64,000 nucleotides of DNA from Isoetes taiwanensis (Eukaryota; Streptophyta; Lycopodiopsida; Isoetales; Isoetaceae): NCBI GenBank assembly GCA_021234155.1, contig JAJEKV010000157.1, positions 83,797 to 147,796 on the forward strand, given 5' to 3'. The notes below the pieces were generated by a model, which was not told the origin of the DNA, did no database searches, and was given only the letters and a program-made list of their open reading frames with translations. Both the position numbers and the translations under genes were made by a program. How positions within the stretch are numbered: the stretch's first letter is position 1; the number at the start of each line of letters is the position of its first letter. Of the stretch, positions 9,961 through 21,499 are shown one piece after another.

Positions 9961-12380
9961 AATAAGTAGTTGTCTCATACTCTGTCTTATTTTAACTATG
10001 CTTTTCATTTCCTAGATATCGAGGCAGAACCATTTGCACCTTATATTACTATCTCTTTATGTGACATTTTATCTCAGCTTGCGCTCCCATATTCAAAGTC
10101 AGGAATCTTATTATCTCTTTTTATGCATTGTCTGTTGTCCTCCCATCTAGTTGGATGCCTCAGAAGGTATGTTAAACCGAGGAGCAAGAATGGAAGATAA
10201 GATTATTTTGTTGTGAGCATATTGACAAGGTGAGCATTTTGAATATGCTTCCCCCATTCTCATTCTATTACAAGTCAATGGAGTCCATGACGAATTTGGT
10301 TTCTAGAATATTTGTTTTGATATTTATTGTTCTCTACTGTTTTTTTCAGAGAAGAGACTCGGCCATGAAGAGAGGTTTCTACTGGCACTCAGCACTAGGC
10401 AATGGAACTCAGCACTAGGCAAATGGCTGTATATGATGAGAGGAATCTTCCATAATCTGTTCCAACCTTCCTACCCAGGTGGAGAAGATAGATCTAATTC
10501 TTAGTTATCTTATATGCTTTTGTGAGGACTTGATTATATTGTGATGATGGACCAAGCCTAGATTTAATTCATAGTTATTTTATCTGCCTATGTTCTGTGA
10601 GTATTTGAATACTTTGTGATGATGGACGTGGAAGATGAGGAATATGCCTCTTAATGCCTTAGCATTTGCTAGATTTTGGTCGACATTTCACACAATAGAT
10701 AGCTATATTTCTTATACATGATTTTGACATAGCAGTAGCTATTCCTTCACGGTGCCTGAGGCACATGTCCTCCTTTGTAAGTTTTAGTCTTTTAATGTGC
10801 ATTACTCTTGATACATTCGTGGATAATTTTCCTCATTACAAACATTTGTTCTCATTTTATTGGTTCAAAGCTTTTATTCGATGCAAAGCTTTTTGTCAGT
10901 TCTTGCTGTCGAGGTATGTTCAAACATGTTCACACAACGTGGGATCTTATCTCTACATTGTTTTTAGAAGAGATGGGCTTGTTGGTGGCATTCTACATTT
11001 TGAAGGGTGCATTTTACAATTTCATGAGGTTCAAGGGGTTTCTCCTTTTCATCCATCTATTATTTTGGTTTTGATGTGCACCAATTTATCCATGGTTATC
11101 ATTTCAATTCTTATATTTTCAATTTTGTTTTGCAGAGGCAGTGGTTTCATGCAAAAACCAAGTGTGTAGTGTGAATTATATATTTACAAGTGAATTCATC
11201 TTTGGTTAATTAGATTCAATATCCTGTTTATGCTTTTGTACACGCAAATCAGTAACATATGTTTTGGTCACATTGTCACGTTGTAGAGCGCACACACTAA
11301 TGTCTGTACGTTGATGTGAATGGATAGTTACAGCAAGCCATTCATGATATCGTGGGGGTGGGGGAGGGGGGGAGAGGGGAGGGGATTTTAAAACTGTACC
11401 GGCAGGTTATTCATGATTATGCATCAGAAATATATAGTTCCAAACTTTATCCAGTTCATTAGATAGTTTATCACATGTAGATCACATGTGTTTACGCCCA
11501 GTTCATTGTGTGTATGCTGCATGTGTTTACATCTCATTGTAAAATTTGTCAATTCTTCATAAAGGCAACAGTCACCCAGTGACACATATCTTACGGCCAA
11601 GACTGATTGATTTTGTAGTGTTGTACACAGGCACAAAGGCAACAGTCATCCAATGAGAAACGAACTTCCAAATTTGCTGTGAGTTTTTATGATGATGTAG
11701 CCATTGCATTATACTTTCACACTAACTATTGATTGTCTAAACACACCTATCTTATATATATTTACACTCATTTTTGAGTTGTTGCTCATTCAGTAGGTGT
11801 ACACAATTGCACGTACATTATTTGGTAATTTATACTTGCTACCTTGCAAATTCAATTTTAAGTAAATGTTCTGAAAGGCCTCTTGATGCATAAATGGTAT
11901 AATCCTTGATCAGGCTTGCACGTCCATTCTCAAATCCTGATGTCTTCGTTGGCTTTATGTAGCAAGCTTAAGGTCTGTAACATGCCTAATTGGGCACATG
12001 TTTTAAGTGTTCTTTAAATGTTGCTATCAAATGGCGTAATGATTGGTCAGGCTTGCACATGCATTCTCAATCCTGATTTCTTTATTGGCTTTGTGAACCA
12101 AGCTTAAGGTCTGTAACATGCCTGATTTTGGCACAGTTTATTAGTCACATGTCTTACATTAATCTAAAGTTTTGTACTAACAACGGAACTGCTTTGTCTC
12201 TCCAATTGGAGTAAGACACACTTTTGCATTTTTTTGTCACTGAATCCCTTAGCTCACGACATAGCATGAAAAGTTTGTTTGATAACAATTTTCAATAAGG
12301 TAGTACCAAACCCACTAACGTGCTGCATTACTCTTATCAATAAATCTAAGACTTTTAAGTCTAGGTTGCCCTTGCAATTT
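9961..12380. other. non-coding, AT-rich, with small tandem duplications
   Basis: No gene was recognised in this 2.4 kb; open frames here are T-rich and lack codon-like character. It contains a tandem copy of a 22-base unit ending CTCAGCACTAGGCAA (about 10384-10423), two diverged copies of a unit of about 70 bases ending GTGATGATGGA (about 10495-10627), a G-rich run (11354-11384) and a 137-base tandem duplication near 11.9-12.14 kb. Confidence 0.5.
11897..12140. repeat. tandem duplication, 137-bp period
   Basis: CAGGCTTGCAC recurs at 11911 and 12048, followed in both by a CATTCTCAA..TCCTGAT block and AAGCTTAAGGTCTGTAACATG. The two units differ at several sites, so the duplication is not recent. 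Confidence 0.75.
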
Positions 12381-12404
12381 CAAAATCTCTTTCAATCCAG
12401 ACCA

Positions 12405-13020
12405 GCAAATAGGACACCAGATGTACCGGGATAACATACTGGAGAAAAACAGAAGAGACATCCTGGCTAGATTCAGGATGGGAAGTCATGATCTAAGAAT
12501 CGAAAAAGACAGGTGGAGAGGGATAGACAAGGAGGACAGGATATGCAGAATATGTGACGATGGGAGAATAGAGGATGAGAGCCACATGATTAACGATTGT
12601 CCGATCTACGAAGACATCAGAGACAAATACAGAAGTATAAGATGGGGGGAACCAGTCTACATCACGATGGCGATAACCGAGAATAACCGATTTGGCGAGG
12701 CCGATTCGAGAGAATCTTGACGGACATAGAAAGTACCGCGGTGAAAGAGGTTAGTAATATGATCCGTGCAGAGCGGGTCATAAAACCCCATACAAATTGT
12801 TCAGCTAAAGGCGATTGATATGACGCATCTTTGCATGGCCCGCGGCCGGAGTAAAGCGGGATCTTTAATAATAAAAAAAGTCAGCCTTGAGAAAAGGCTA
12901 CAAAATAACAGCGTGATGTGCTAGTAGCACCCCTTTTTAGGGAGCTTGCCCATGCTACACAAGTCCAGGGGCCTCGCGGCACAAGGGACATTAATGTATT
13001 CTATTCTATTCTATTCTATT
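12405..13020 (+). mobile_element. 5'-truncated LINE, 3' end with (TATTC)n tail
   Basis: The coding end at 12421-12720 includes RFRMGSHDLRIEKDRWRG and CRICDDGRIEDESHMINDCP, the zinc-finger-like C-terminal region found after the reverse transcriptase in non-LTR retrotransposons (C-x2-C with downstream H and C). After the frame ends at about 12720 comes a 3' untranslated region with GTGATGTGCTAGTAGCACCC, and the copy closes with four to five TTCTA units instead of poly-A. Everything upstream of the finger is missing, as in 5' truncation during target-primed reverse transcription. Confidence 0.75.
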
Positions 13021-13044
13021 AAAATCCATGCAACCTATATCTGA

Positions 13045-13437
13045 GAAGTATAAGATGGGGAACGGTCTACGTTCGATGGCGATATGAGAATCACTTGAGA
13101 TTTGGCGAGGCGATCCGAGAGAATCTTGCGACAAGACATAGAAGTGCACGTGAAAAGGGGTTAAGTAATATGATCCGTACAAAACGGGTCATAAAACCCC
13201 ATACAAATTGTTCAGTTAAAAGCTGATTGATAACGACGCATCACTGCACGGCCAAGAAGCCGAGATAAAGCGGGATGCCGGTATTAAAAGAAAAAAAGTC
13301 AGCCTTCAGAAAAGGCTACATAATAACAGCGTGATGTGCTAGTAGCACCCTTTTAGGGAGCTCGCCCATGCTACACAAGTCCAGGGGCCTCGCGACACAA
13401 GGGACATTAATGTATTCTATTCTATTCTATTCTATAT
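13045..13437 (+). mobile_element. second truncated copy of the same LINE 3' end
   Basis: From GAAGTATAAGATGGGG onward it follows the first copy through the same untranslated region and the same (TATTC)n tail, but its coding part has extra indels. It begins only about 25 bases after the tail of the first copy. The tails are nearly identical in length. Confidence 0.8.
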
Positions 13438-14220
13438 TTTTATTGCCCATGTTTTTATTTTTGTATTTGACTTTTTTGTTTTATTTTTATATGCAGAAGC
13501 CAATCAGCTTTTCAGAGTCATTATCAGCACCTTTGTTGTAAAATTAAAGTTTTGAATTAGAGCTAATGTGCATATAGTTAACTCTTTGACTAATACAATA
13601 TCAGGTCTATGCTATACTTGCAATACCAAGGTCCCTCTCATTATATCACAATATATTTAAACCCACGAAACTTATACTTTTGTTGGCCACGTTTTATTTT
13701 TGGTATTGATTTCTTTAGTATGTACAAGTAAGCCAGCTTTTGAGTTGGGCATGATGACTTTAAAAAATGTGCTGCAAGGTCGTTAATAAGATAATTACTA
13801 CTTTGTAGCTATCGATTTGGGGCAAATCTAGATGTTGCAGCCTATTGTGCAGCCAATTTTGAAGCAGTTAGAGTTGCCATACTAAAAACGCCTACAATAA
13901 AATTGATTCTAAAGACTGCCAAGCGACCCACTACCAAGAAGCATAGATCCAATATGGATATAGAAGTAACCTCCAAAGAGGAAAGATGAAAAGCTTAAAA
14001 CCTGAAAAGAAACTATTTAACATGATCTATGGATAATATGACTAAAGGCCTCGGCAACATAAAGATAAGATAAGATGAATTGTTACGTCCAAAGGCCCTG
14101 CACAACAATCTCCACCTACACCAAATTATAAATGCATGTCAAAAAAAGGAAACATGAAGTTGAATCTATTCATCAACAATTTCTACACTGGAACATACCT
14201 GCACAAATGGATATCACAAT
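13438..14220. other. AT-rich spacer, no gene recognised
   Basis: Low-complexity T/A-rich DNA. A loosely repeated motif (about 13440-13510 and 13670-13740, sharing TGCCCATGTTTTTATTTT-like text and AAGCCA.CAGCTTTT) suggests an old local duplication. Nothing coding was recognised. Confidence 0.4.
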
Positions 14221-14224
14221 CTTT

Positions 14225-14602
14225 TTAAAAACAACATGTGGAAGTAGAACTTAGGCTAAAATCAACATGTAGTTTTTAGCAAAGTCGAAAAATTAACCAC
14301 GATAGTTAAACACAACGTGTGGACATTTCATCTTTTATTAAGAACCATATGTCTACTTTTTAAGAAATCAACACCTAAAAACTATAGTTATTTCTAAAAG
14401 TCAACATGTAGAAACACATGTTAATTTCTACGTGTAGATAAAGTTGCAAAATTCTACGTGTAGATTTTTGAAAAAGAAAAACACATGTCTAAAATTTGTG
14501 CTAAAAACCACACATCATTTCTAGCAAAGTCGGACAAAAAACACCACGTAGTTTTTTGGTGTTGTTTTTTTGCAAAAAAAGACACTGAAAAACATGTGGA
14601 CT
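14225..14602. repeat. cluster of degenerate ACATGTAG/ACGTGTAG motifs
   Basis: About ten related words (AACATGTGG, AACATGTAG, AACGTGTGG, CTACGTGTAG twice, CACATGT, CCACGTAG) occur in some 370 bases. Many are half or full palindromes with an ACGTG or CATGTG core, like G-box/E-box sites, and they are spaced irregularly. The cluster ends just before element C's first ORF. Confidence 0.5.
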
Positions 14603-14612
14603 CAATTTTGGG

Positions 14613-16600
14613 GTGGTTGGGTTCCACCAAGAGACCATTGAGCCAGTTGACACCCACTTGAGGCTGCGAGACCTTATGTTGCAAGAGGCCCCACCACAAC
14701 CACCTGAAGAAGCTTTTGTAGCTATGGGACCTCACGTCCCAAACATTAACATGGTGGATATCCCCTCGGAGTCTGATGAAGAGGGGGAAGATCTTCATGA
14801 TAACAAGGACCATCTGAAGGAAGAAAAGCAGAAACTTAAAGAAGGGGAGGTCACTATGGACCTCGACAAGGATGTAGCTACCTCTGTCATCCCAGTGGTT
14901 AGTGCCCTGGAAAATTACATTACGCGCTTCTTCCTTTCAGCTTACGTGCATCTATTGCGGGGTCTACTGCATGGACAAATATGCCACGCTACACCACCAT
15001 GGGGTGGGAACTTGTCATGCTTCTTCGGGATAAAGCCGTCCACGACTTATGACGCACCATGCGAAGGAGTTAGTCCTATTGGGATAACACATATGAAGAA
15101 GCACTCTTCGATGTGGATGATCACCTTTGGGAACTATATCGAGCAATGAACAATTTGTTCAATCTCTTGGTCGTAAGTCCAACCATGGAGTACCAGGGTA
15201 TCATCCTCTAGGCTTGGCACAAGTATAATTTGATGTGGTCAGTAAGAGATAGTACCCTTCATTCAATACTGAATCCACTCACATCTCTAATTGACCATAC
15301 TTATGTATAAACATCTTGTATAAATAAAATTTCATATTCTCTTTGTCCATTCGAGCACTATATTAAATGTAACATTAATTTCTACTCTAATATCAAGTAT
15401 TTTCTTTCCTAATGGTGTTATTACGACAATGCTTCAATATTGTGCTTATCTCAATCTTATATATATTTTAGACAGTGTACGTCCCCCTCCATGGGCGACA
15501 CCCGTGCAACCCCGTCGTCTCACTCCAAAACAGGAGCTCATACCTATGAAGCACCAGCTTACTGAGCTTCAAGCTTATGTACTTCAAAACAGTCCACCAC
15601 CAGTGCCACAAGAATATGGCCCTGAGATTCCTGCAATAGCAAATCATCAGCCGCCACCGCCACATGTACCAGCACCTGCTCCAGCTACATCCAGACATCC
15701 ACACGCTCAAAACGTACATAGAGCAGTTCATCATCTGATGCCAGTTCTGAATCATCCGAGTCATCGGAGTTCTCAGAATCAGCAGATGATCATGCAAAGT
15801 CCAAGAAGGACTATCAGAAAACCATAGACTCTGCCATTATCAGCATTTGGAAGAACCGTAAATTGGCCCAATTCTTGGGCAAGACCAGATCGGGTGTGGA
15901 TGCCGAATCCTGGTTGGATGAGATGCATGAATTTGGCAAGTCCTATGGAATGACAGAGAAGGATATCGGCAAGGTTGCCATCACCTCACAGGGTCAGCTA
16001 GCATTTGGAAGGGATATGCCCGTTCTCATGGACTGACTCGAGGCAGGTGCCGATATAAGGTTTTTGCTAAAGCTTTCAAATCTCACTATGTTCCCGAAGC
16101 TCATCGCTGCCAACAAAACCTTTTACTGCATGGAACAAAAGAATATGACAGTCCAAGCATACACAGATGAATTTATGCGGTTTTTACATTCCAGGAATAA
16201 ATGAACGCAGGGCAGTTGAAGGGTATATTGAGGGGTTATCCCCTACTCTCAAGAAAATGGTCCGAGCCATAGATCACAAAACATAGCAGAAGCCGAGGCT
16301 AAAGCTCTTAGCTTGGAGGAGGATACTCCTAAGTACCAGCCACCACGCCCTTCTATCTTTGGTCAGAACAGGAGCTTTACACCGTATCGGGGACGCTCAT
16401 AGCCCAGGACCTCCTCGTCGGCTGGGTATCAGAAACAAGATAAGAAAGTTTCCTTTACTGTCCCAGATAAGTCTGCTAGTACTATGGGAGCTATCCGAGA
16501 TATTCCACGGGAAGCTTGTGAGCAGTTACGAAGAGACAAAGCCTGTTATCGGTGCTTCCATCTGGGACATCGTATGCAGGAATGCCCATACATTACCCAG
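14613..16600 (+). pseudogene. gypsy gag (copy C)
   Basis: A first frame (14613-15149) has an acidic SESDEEGED segment. A Pro/His-rich part follows at 15429-15827 after about 280 bases of non-coding, intron-like or inserted DNA. The capsid-like stretch 15820-16370 includes SWLDEMHEFGKSYGMTEKDI and YTDEFMRFL but is broken by several stops. The nucleocapsid knuckle CYRCFHLGHRMQEC (C-x2-C-x4-H-x4-C) lies at 16544-16585. At least four breaks make it non-functional. Confidence 0.75.
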
Positions 16601-17128
16601 GGTGCTCAAGCTGCTCTTGCCGAAGTGGATTGGGATGATATCATGGGCCCAATTGAACCGGAGAATGTTGCTGATGACGAGACACTAGACTATATACAAG
16701 GTGAGTCCCACATTTATGCCGCTATTGAAACAGGTCAAGCAGATAGACAATCTTCTGTCATATCCACGGTTGGCCAAGTAGACCGTAAACCCTTTATCAT
16801 CCTTATGGACACGGGTAGTACGCACAATTTTGTTTCACCTAAAATGGCAGAAGCTTTATAGCTTACTCCTTTGAAGTCAAAGCCACGTCCAGTCATGCTG
16901 GCCAATGGGGTCGCATGCCATACTCAGGGTCGACGTATCAATTTGAATATTCAGTTGCTAGGAGCACTCGTTGCTCTAGGGGCCGAGATTATGAATTTTG
17001 GTCGTTATGATCTTATTGTGGGTATGGAATTCTTAGCTGCTGCAAAGGCAAACATTGATTGTGAAAAGCGAGAAGTTACATTTAATGCAGCTAATGGAGC
17101 TCGAGTAACCATGGCAGGTAAACCATAA
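16600..17128 (+). pseudogene. gypsy aspartic protease (copy C)
   Basis: Retropepsin-like domain in the same frame as the knuckle. The active site ILMDTGSTHNFVS has its DTG at 16808-16816, followed after one stop (about 16859) by PVMLANGVACHTQG and YDLIVGMEFLAAAKANIDCE, the usual 'ILGMDWL...ID' ending of plant gypsy proteases. Apart from that stop the domain is complete. It would process the gag-pol polyprotein. Confidence 0.85.
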
Positions 17129-17149
17129 TTCCAATTATGCAGTGTATTT

Positions 17150-17395
17150 CATTGTGTCAGTTGGATAAGGCCATCTGTTCTTCGAGAATACCACGACCTA
17201 TTTCCGGATGAGATTCATAGGTTGCCACCTTTTCGAGGCGTGGAATGTGAAATTACCTTAGAACCAGGTACTCAACCTACCAGTAAAGCCCCATACAGAA
17301 TGAGTATACTTGAGTTGACGGAGCTTAAAATGCAATTGCAAGAGCTTCTTGGTAAGCATTGTGTTATGGGTCCGGCAGGGATCATATGCGACTGG
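17150..17395 (+). pseudogene. N-terminal edge of gypsy RT (copy C)
   Basis: LREYHDLFPDEIHRLPPFRG, then LEPGTQPTSKAPYRMS and ELTELKMQLQELLGK, form the region just before the reverse transcriptase fingers. Similarity ends at about 17395, before any catalytic block. The next 500 bases (17400-17910) show no domain. Confidence 0.8.
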
Positions 17396-17914
17396 ATCCG
17401 ACAGGGATCATTTCAGGGATTGGGTTACATGCATCTTAGATGGGATACTGGGCATATAGGCATTCATGACAGGATGCATCCGTCTATGGCTGTAATAGGA
17501 ATATGGCCATTCCTTACGCCGAGACGACATGCAAGCCTTAGGCGTGACATGATTTCCTTCGTTCATATTTCTTTTTTCCTAAGGGGGTGGTCCCTTTAAC
17601 CACACTACTTAAAATATTTTATAAGTACTGATGTACTGTAATTCTGTAGGCCAATAGCGCGTACTGATGTACTGCAGAAGATTCTAGGCCTCAATCTGGG
17701 CCATCTCTTGTTGTTTAACTATTATTTTGCATGTGTGCTCCTATCTAAGCTTAGACATATGGTACTTGATGTCTTTTGTTGAGGGACTTTGGTCCAAGAA
17801 CAACTTTATGTAATCATGTATTACTTCAGCGAGTAAATTTACCTTTTATAATTTAATTGTTTTTTAATTTATTTCTAGCTAAACTAACTCCAATGCTGAG
17901 GACAACATTATTAT

Positions 17915-17926
17915 AAGGAGGGAGAA
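17915..17926 (+). other. polypurine tract of copy C
   Basis: AAGGAGGGAGAA is an uninterrupted purine run immediately before TGTGACG, as expected for the plus-strand primer next to a 3' LTR. Confidence 0.7.
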
Positions 17927-18929
17927 TGTGACGTTCCATGTATTTATACGTATACGTATACATCACCAGGATATAATTAGACATCTATGGGTCGATATGG
18001 GCTAACTTGGGCTAATGTAAAAGGGTTTTTATTAGCTATGCTAAAATATTAGTAAGTAAATAACCTAATTAGGCTAAGTAGGCTATTAATTAGTAAAAAT
18101 CAACCAACTAGGCAGTGCCACCTGGCCTAAATCGATTAGCCAGGGGGAAATTGCTAAGCTTGGAGGGCAAATTGAGGCCCTACCCCCAATTCTGCCCCAA
18201 ATCGATTTGGGGAGAGTTGGAGGAAGGAGGAGCTACCAGCTGTTGTAATCAGACTTGAAGAATGGAAGCCTTTCGTGACAATGGCTCTAGCCAAGAGACC
18301 GGTTAGTCCCTAGATAGTATGTGCTTCAGTTAACACTTCCTTGATTAGATGGAATGGCTAATTTCTCTTTTATGTGTTATAAGTTGATGATGGATACTTT
18401 GATTATGATTGTCTTCTCTCTTTCTGTTTCTCCTGCGTATCTGGGGTTAAGGGAGGGTAGAGACCTGAAAGCTTCCTAGAAGTAGAGATGTCTCTAGCTA
18501 GAACCCCTAAGACCAAGTAATTGCGGCCTGTGCACAAGAGCCCAAGGGGATGTGGATGCTATCTCGTGATTCAGCACCAGATAATGGCTACGATGGTGAA
18601 ACGGGGGTGGAGTCTTGCCTAGCGTGGCTGTAGGACTCCTACAATGTGCTAGGCTTATAGTCGGTCCTCGCATTGAGGCCGAGTATGGGTCCGACACCTC
18701 TTGGGTCGCAAGAAACGTGCCTATATGGACGTCCTGGACTCGATGGGTGCGCTGAGGCGGGCCATGGATTTCGGTGGGGTTCAAGTTGGGTACAGATGCG
18801 GGGGTCGCTAAGGAGGCACGCATCCTCTAGTACACCCAGGGATCCATCGATGAGTTGAGTGTCTGCCCCTCCATGCTTAGCGAGCCAGTCTTCCAACTCG
18901 GGGAGAGTGGGCAACCCTGGTGCACCACA
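17927..18929 (+). repeat. probable 3' LTR of copy C
   Basis: It starts TGTGACGTTCC directly after the polypurine tract; TGTGACG is a frequent start of plant gypsy LTRs. The proposed end is CACCACA at 18929, giving about 1.0 kb and a TG..CA frame. The right border is an inference, because no partner LTR is present for comparison; minus-strand LINE sequence begins soon after. Confidence 0.55.
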
Positions 18930-18944
18930 ATACTACTAACAACA

Positions 18945-19500
18945 GGCTATTCTGTTGGCGTGAGACAGCCTGACCATGCCTCATATAACTGGTATATTGC
19001 ATTTTTCAAGTTCGACAGGGGTCCCTAGCTGCCTCAATCTATCACAACTTGTCCCCTGGTACTGTGTTAAAAGCCTTTGCGAAATCCACAAAACAACAAT
19101 ACAGGTTTTGCCGGCGATTCCTGCTATCCTTAATCAGTGTTTGTAGGGTGAAAATATGGTCAATGATAGAATGTCTAGACCAGAAGCCTGCCTGTGTCCG
19201 AGCATGCACCTCTGCATCTTTTGCCCATATCGTCAGCTGCTACTCAAGGATGCCAGCCAACAATTTTGCAAAGAGGGAACTGACCATGATTGTGCGATAG
19301 TTGGTTGGGCAATGAGGGTCGCTTGCCTTGTATATGGAAACAACTCTACTAGTGGTCCACTGTGGTGGGAAGCCTTCTTGCAATGCTCTATTGAATAATG
19401 TCCATCTCCTTCTGTAATGACCAGTGCTAGGCCCATCTGCGGGGGTACTGTTGCCCGACCCTCCAGTGGATCATAAAGTCACTGTAAGTATTGCACCCAT
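18945..19500 (-). pseudogene. non-LTR retrotransposon reverse transcriptase fragment
   Basis: Read on the minus strand, 19400 to 19060 gives an almost open frame with the classic LINE order: GFPPQWTTSRVVSIYKASDP, PTNYRTIMVSSLFAKLL, QAGFWSRHSIIDHIFTLQTL and LYCCFVDFAKAFNT, the last being palm block A (F-x-D-x-x-K-A-F). One stop interrupts it after AGILE. Weaker matches continue toward 18945 (KL..RLRQLGTPVEL) in shifted frames. The YADD block is missing, so the copy is cut at or near the end of LTR C. Whether it belongs to the same LINE family as the 12.4 kb tail cannot be judged. Confidence 0.85.
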
Positions 19501-19650
19501 TGCTCTGAGGTGAGATTGTGCAGGCTTGCTCAATATCTTTCTCTAGAATGTGCTAGGGTGATGATCCAAGAGATAGAACATTTGTTGTGGTAGCTGCCTG
19601 GAGATCATGGTGAACAGCATCCATGGAATCCATATAGTATTTGACACCAT

Positions 19651-20636
19651 TCATGAAATGATCTTGCGAGTCCTGGAGTCAGTGCATGCATTCAGCAACA
19701 TCTTGTTCATACTGATACAACGCTCGTCGTGACGGGGGAGGGATAAGAGGTTGAGGTGGTAGGGACGGTTGTGGAATGGTGGAAGCAGTGTGCTTTGAGA
19801 GACTTGTTGGGAGCGAGAATTCTCAACTTGTGTGGACTGGAAAAAAGGGACATTTATGACGGGACGACGGCGTGGTTCTTGAGGGCGTGGTGAGGGTTGT
19901 GCAGCAGGGCGTGGATGGAAACTTTCTTCTTGGAGTTCCCCGATAGAAGGAATGACAGTATGCTGATGACTGGAGGCCGCAGAAGGGGCTTCAATATTTG
20001 TGGGGGTCAAACGACTGGGCTCTGGAAGGCAGTGATTGATGATGGCTTGAAAGTGAGCTCCCATAGCGGATTCAAGGCCAGAACCTGGAGACTGTCGAAT
20101 ACGATCCACTTCAATTAGCAGGAGTTGTAACATAATTTGGGACCAATCTACAGAACTGGTGGAGTAAATGGCAGCAATGACAGTATGAAAGAAATGTTTG
20201 TTTATGTGGGTGTTCTTGATGGAATAACCATAGAACTTTCTCCACGAAAACTTCACAAAGGCTTCATGGGGTTTGGCAATGTTGATGAGCTTGTGAGTGG
20301 TGGCCGCATATGGTGTTTGGCCATATATTGTGACATCAAAATCCTATAAAGCAGCCCAATTCAACGAAGGAGTTCTTGTAGGTATTTGAAATACATGAGC
20401 CAAAAGATTCCGATTCAGATTGATTCGATTTTGATCCATCATCTTTGATAGCCTGCATCTGTCTTGACAACATGAACAACGAACTGCCAGAGTTGAGGAG
20501 GATTAGGGACAGGGAGTTCTTGTTTGGAGAACTCAAACAACCCCGCCCTTTTCGCAACTTCTCGATTTGCACCTTCCAAAGGGTCATGGACAGTGGCAGT
20601 CGAGAAAATAACAGATTCAAAAAGCACTAGATCCAT
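19651..20636 (-). pseudogene. unrecognised minus-strand ORF set with own TATA box
   Basis: A minus-strand reading starts at the ATG at 20634-20636 (MDLVLFESVIFSTATVHDPL), runs about 66 codons, then shifts frame, and ends in the long frame 20256-19651. That frame has FSWRKFYGYSIKNTHINKHF, WSQIMLQLLLIEVDRI, and a Pro/Arg/Gln-rich tail (AAQPSPRPQEPRRRPVI). A TATA box lies about 145 bases upstream. I do not recognise the family. Its place between gypsy copy B and LINE remnants and its basic, Pro-rich end suggest a first ORF of a retroelement, which is inference. Confidence 0.35.
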
Positions 20637-20780
20637 CGGTGCAGTGGCCTGGAGAGTAGGAAACTTGGGAGAGGCAGCCACGGCGATCAACAAGGAAAGT
20701 AGGAAGGCGGAAGACAGAGAGCGATGGAGTTGCGAAAAAGCTTTGGGTTTAAGGTGCGCGTCTTTTCAGGAAGAGGTTTT

Positions 20781-20790
20781 ATAGGCAGCA
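20781..20790 (-). promoter_or_regulatory. TATA-box candidate
   Basis: On the minus strand CCTATAAAACC sits upstream of the ATG at 20636. A second TATA-like site, CTTATATAGTC on the minus strand, is near 21174-21185. Either could drive the unrecognised minus-strand ORF set. Confidence 0.35.
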
Positions 20791-21276
20791 TCGGAAGTGG
20801 AATCTGAACCGTTGGTTGTGCCAGATGGCAGCAGAGATGAAGAAAGCTTTCCGAATGCAAAAAATTTGGTTTAAGTCCCAAACCGCAACTAAGAGTGAAT
20901 GAAGGGTGAAGATGAACTATAGTGAACGGTAGGATGGGATGTCGTGAGGAGGTATGAGTAATGATGGTGGACGATCGTGGTATTAAGGATAAATAATTAA
21001 GAGGGGCAACTCGAGAGTCGAACATCTTTAAAACTGGTGGCAGACACATCAGCGTGTAGGGTTTGTACCAGATTTGCGACTGATTAGCAGAATCTTGAAT
21101 TGGAATGTGCCTTGCATGCTGATACGTCAACAACAATGTGATTGGGCCACGATAGCAGCCTTCAGGCGGTAAGACTATATAAGACGAGCAAAGTTGCGAG
21201 AGGAGAACACCAGTTTGCTGCGATGGATATGCCCAACACCATGCCGAAGAATTGCAATGAATAGATAACGTGCCAG

Positions 21277-21462
21277 ATGAACAGCTTCGACCTCTGGAAG
21301 CTACGAAACCGCAGAATCCCTATGGACGGGTGGCTGGCTGGATCAGCCGATAATCCTGATCCCCTGACCAACCCGCAGGACGTGGTGCTGCACTTGCACT
21401 GGGACCCGGAGGAGTGCCTCTACCTCATCCTGCGCTCCTGTGCTGCTCCGAATTCGGAGTAG
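21277..21462 (+). CDS. small GC-rich ORF, unrecognised
   Basis: This 61-codon frame starts MNSFDLWKLRNRRIPMDGWL and ends with SCAAPNSE. It is clearly richer in G+C than the flanks, has mixed amino-acid use and a normal ATG, so it may be a real small ORF or an exon. It lies where the 3' LTR of copy B would be expected. No family was recognised. Confidence 0.25.
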   Translation: MNSFDLWKLRNRRIPMDGWLAGSADNPDPLTNPQDVVLHLHWDPEECLYLILRSCAAPNSE

Positions 21463-21499
21463 CCGGGGGGCGATGCCCAATTTTGTTTTTGATGCCGCT

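Larger units (their letters stand above)
14613..18929 (+). mobile_element. Ty3/gypsy LTR retrotransposon, copy C, internally truncated
   Basis: The plus strand holds gag, one CCHC knuckle, a DTGS protease and the first conserved block before RT, then about 500 bases of decayed DNA, a polypurine tract and a probable 3' LTR. RT beyond its first block, RNase H and integrase are missing. No 5' LTR is recognised upstream of 14613. The LEPGTQPTSKAPYRMS block before RT is typical of gypsy elements. It is not the same family as copies A and B: the protease is DTG rather than DGG. Confidence 0.8.

Noticed and set aside
10765-11169. 134-codon plus ORF rich in Phe, Leu, Ile and Ser
   Set aside because: Composition follows T-rich DNA, with no motif, no codon-like bias and no partner exon.
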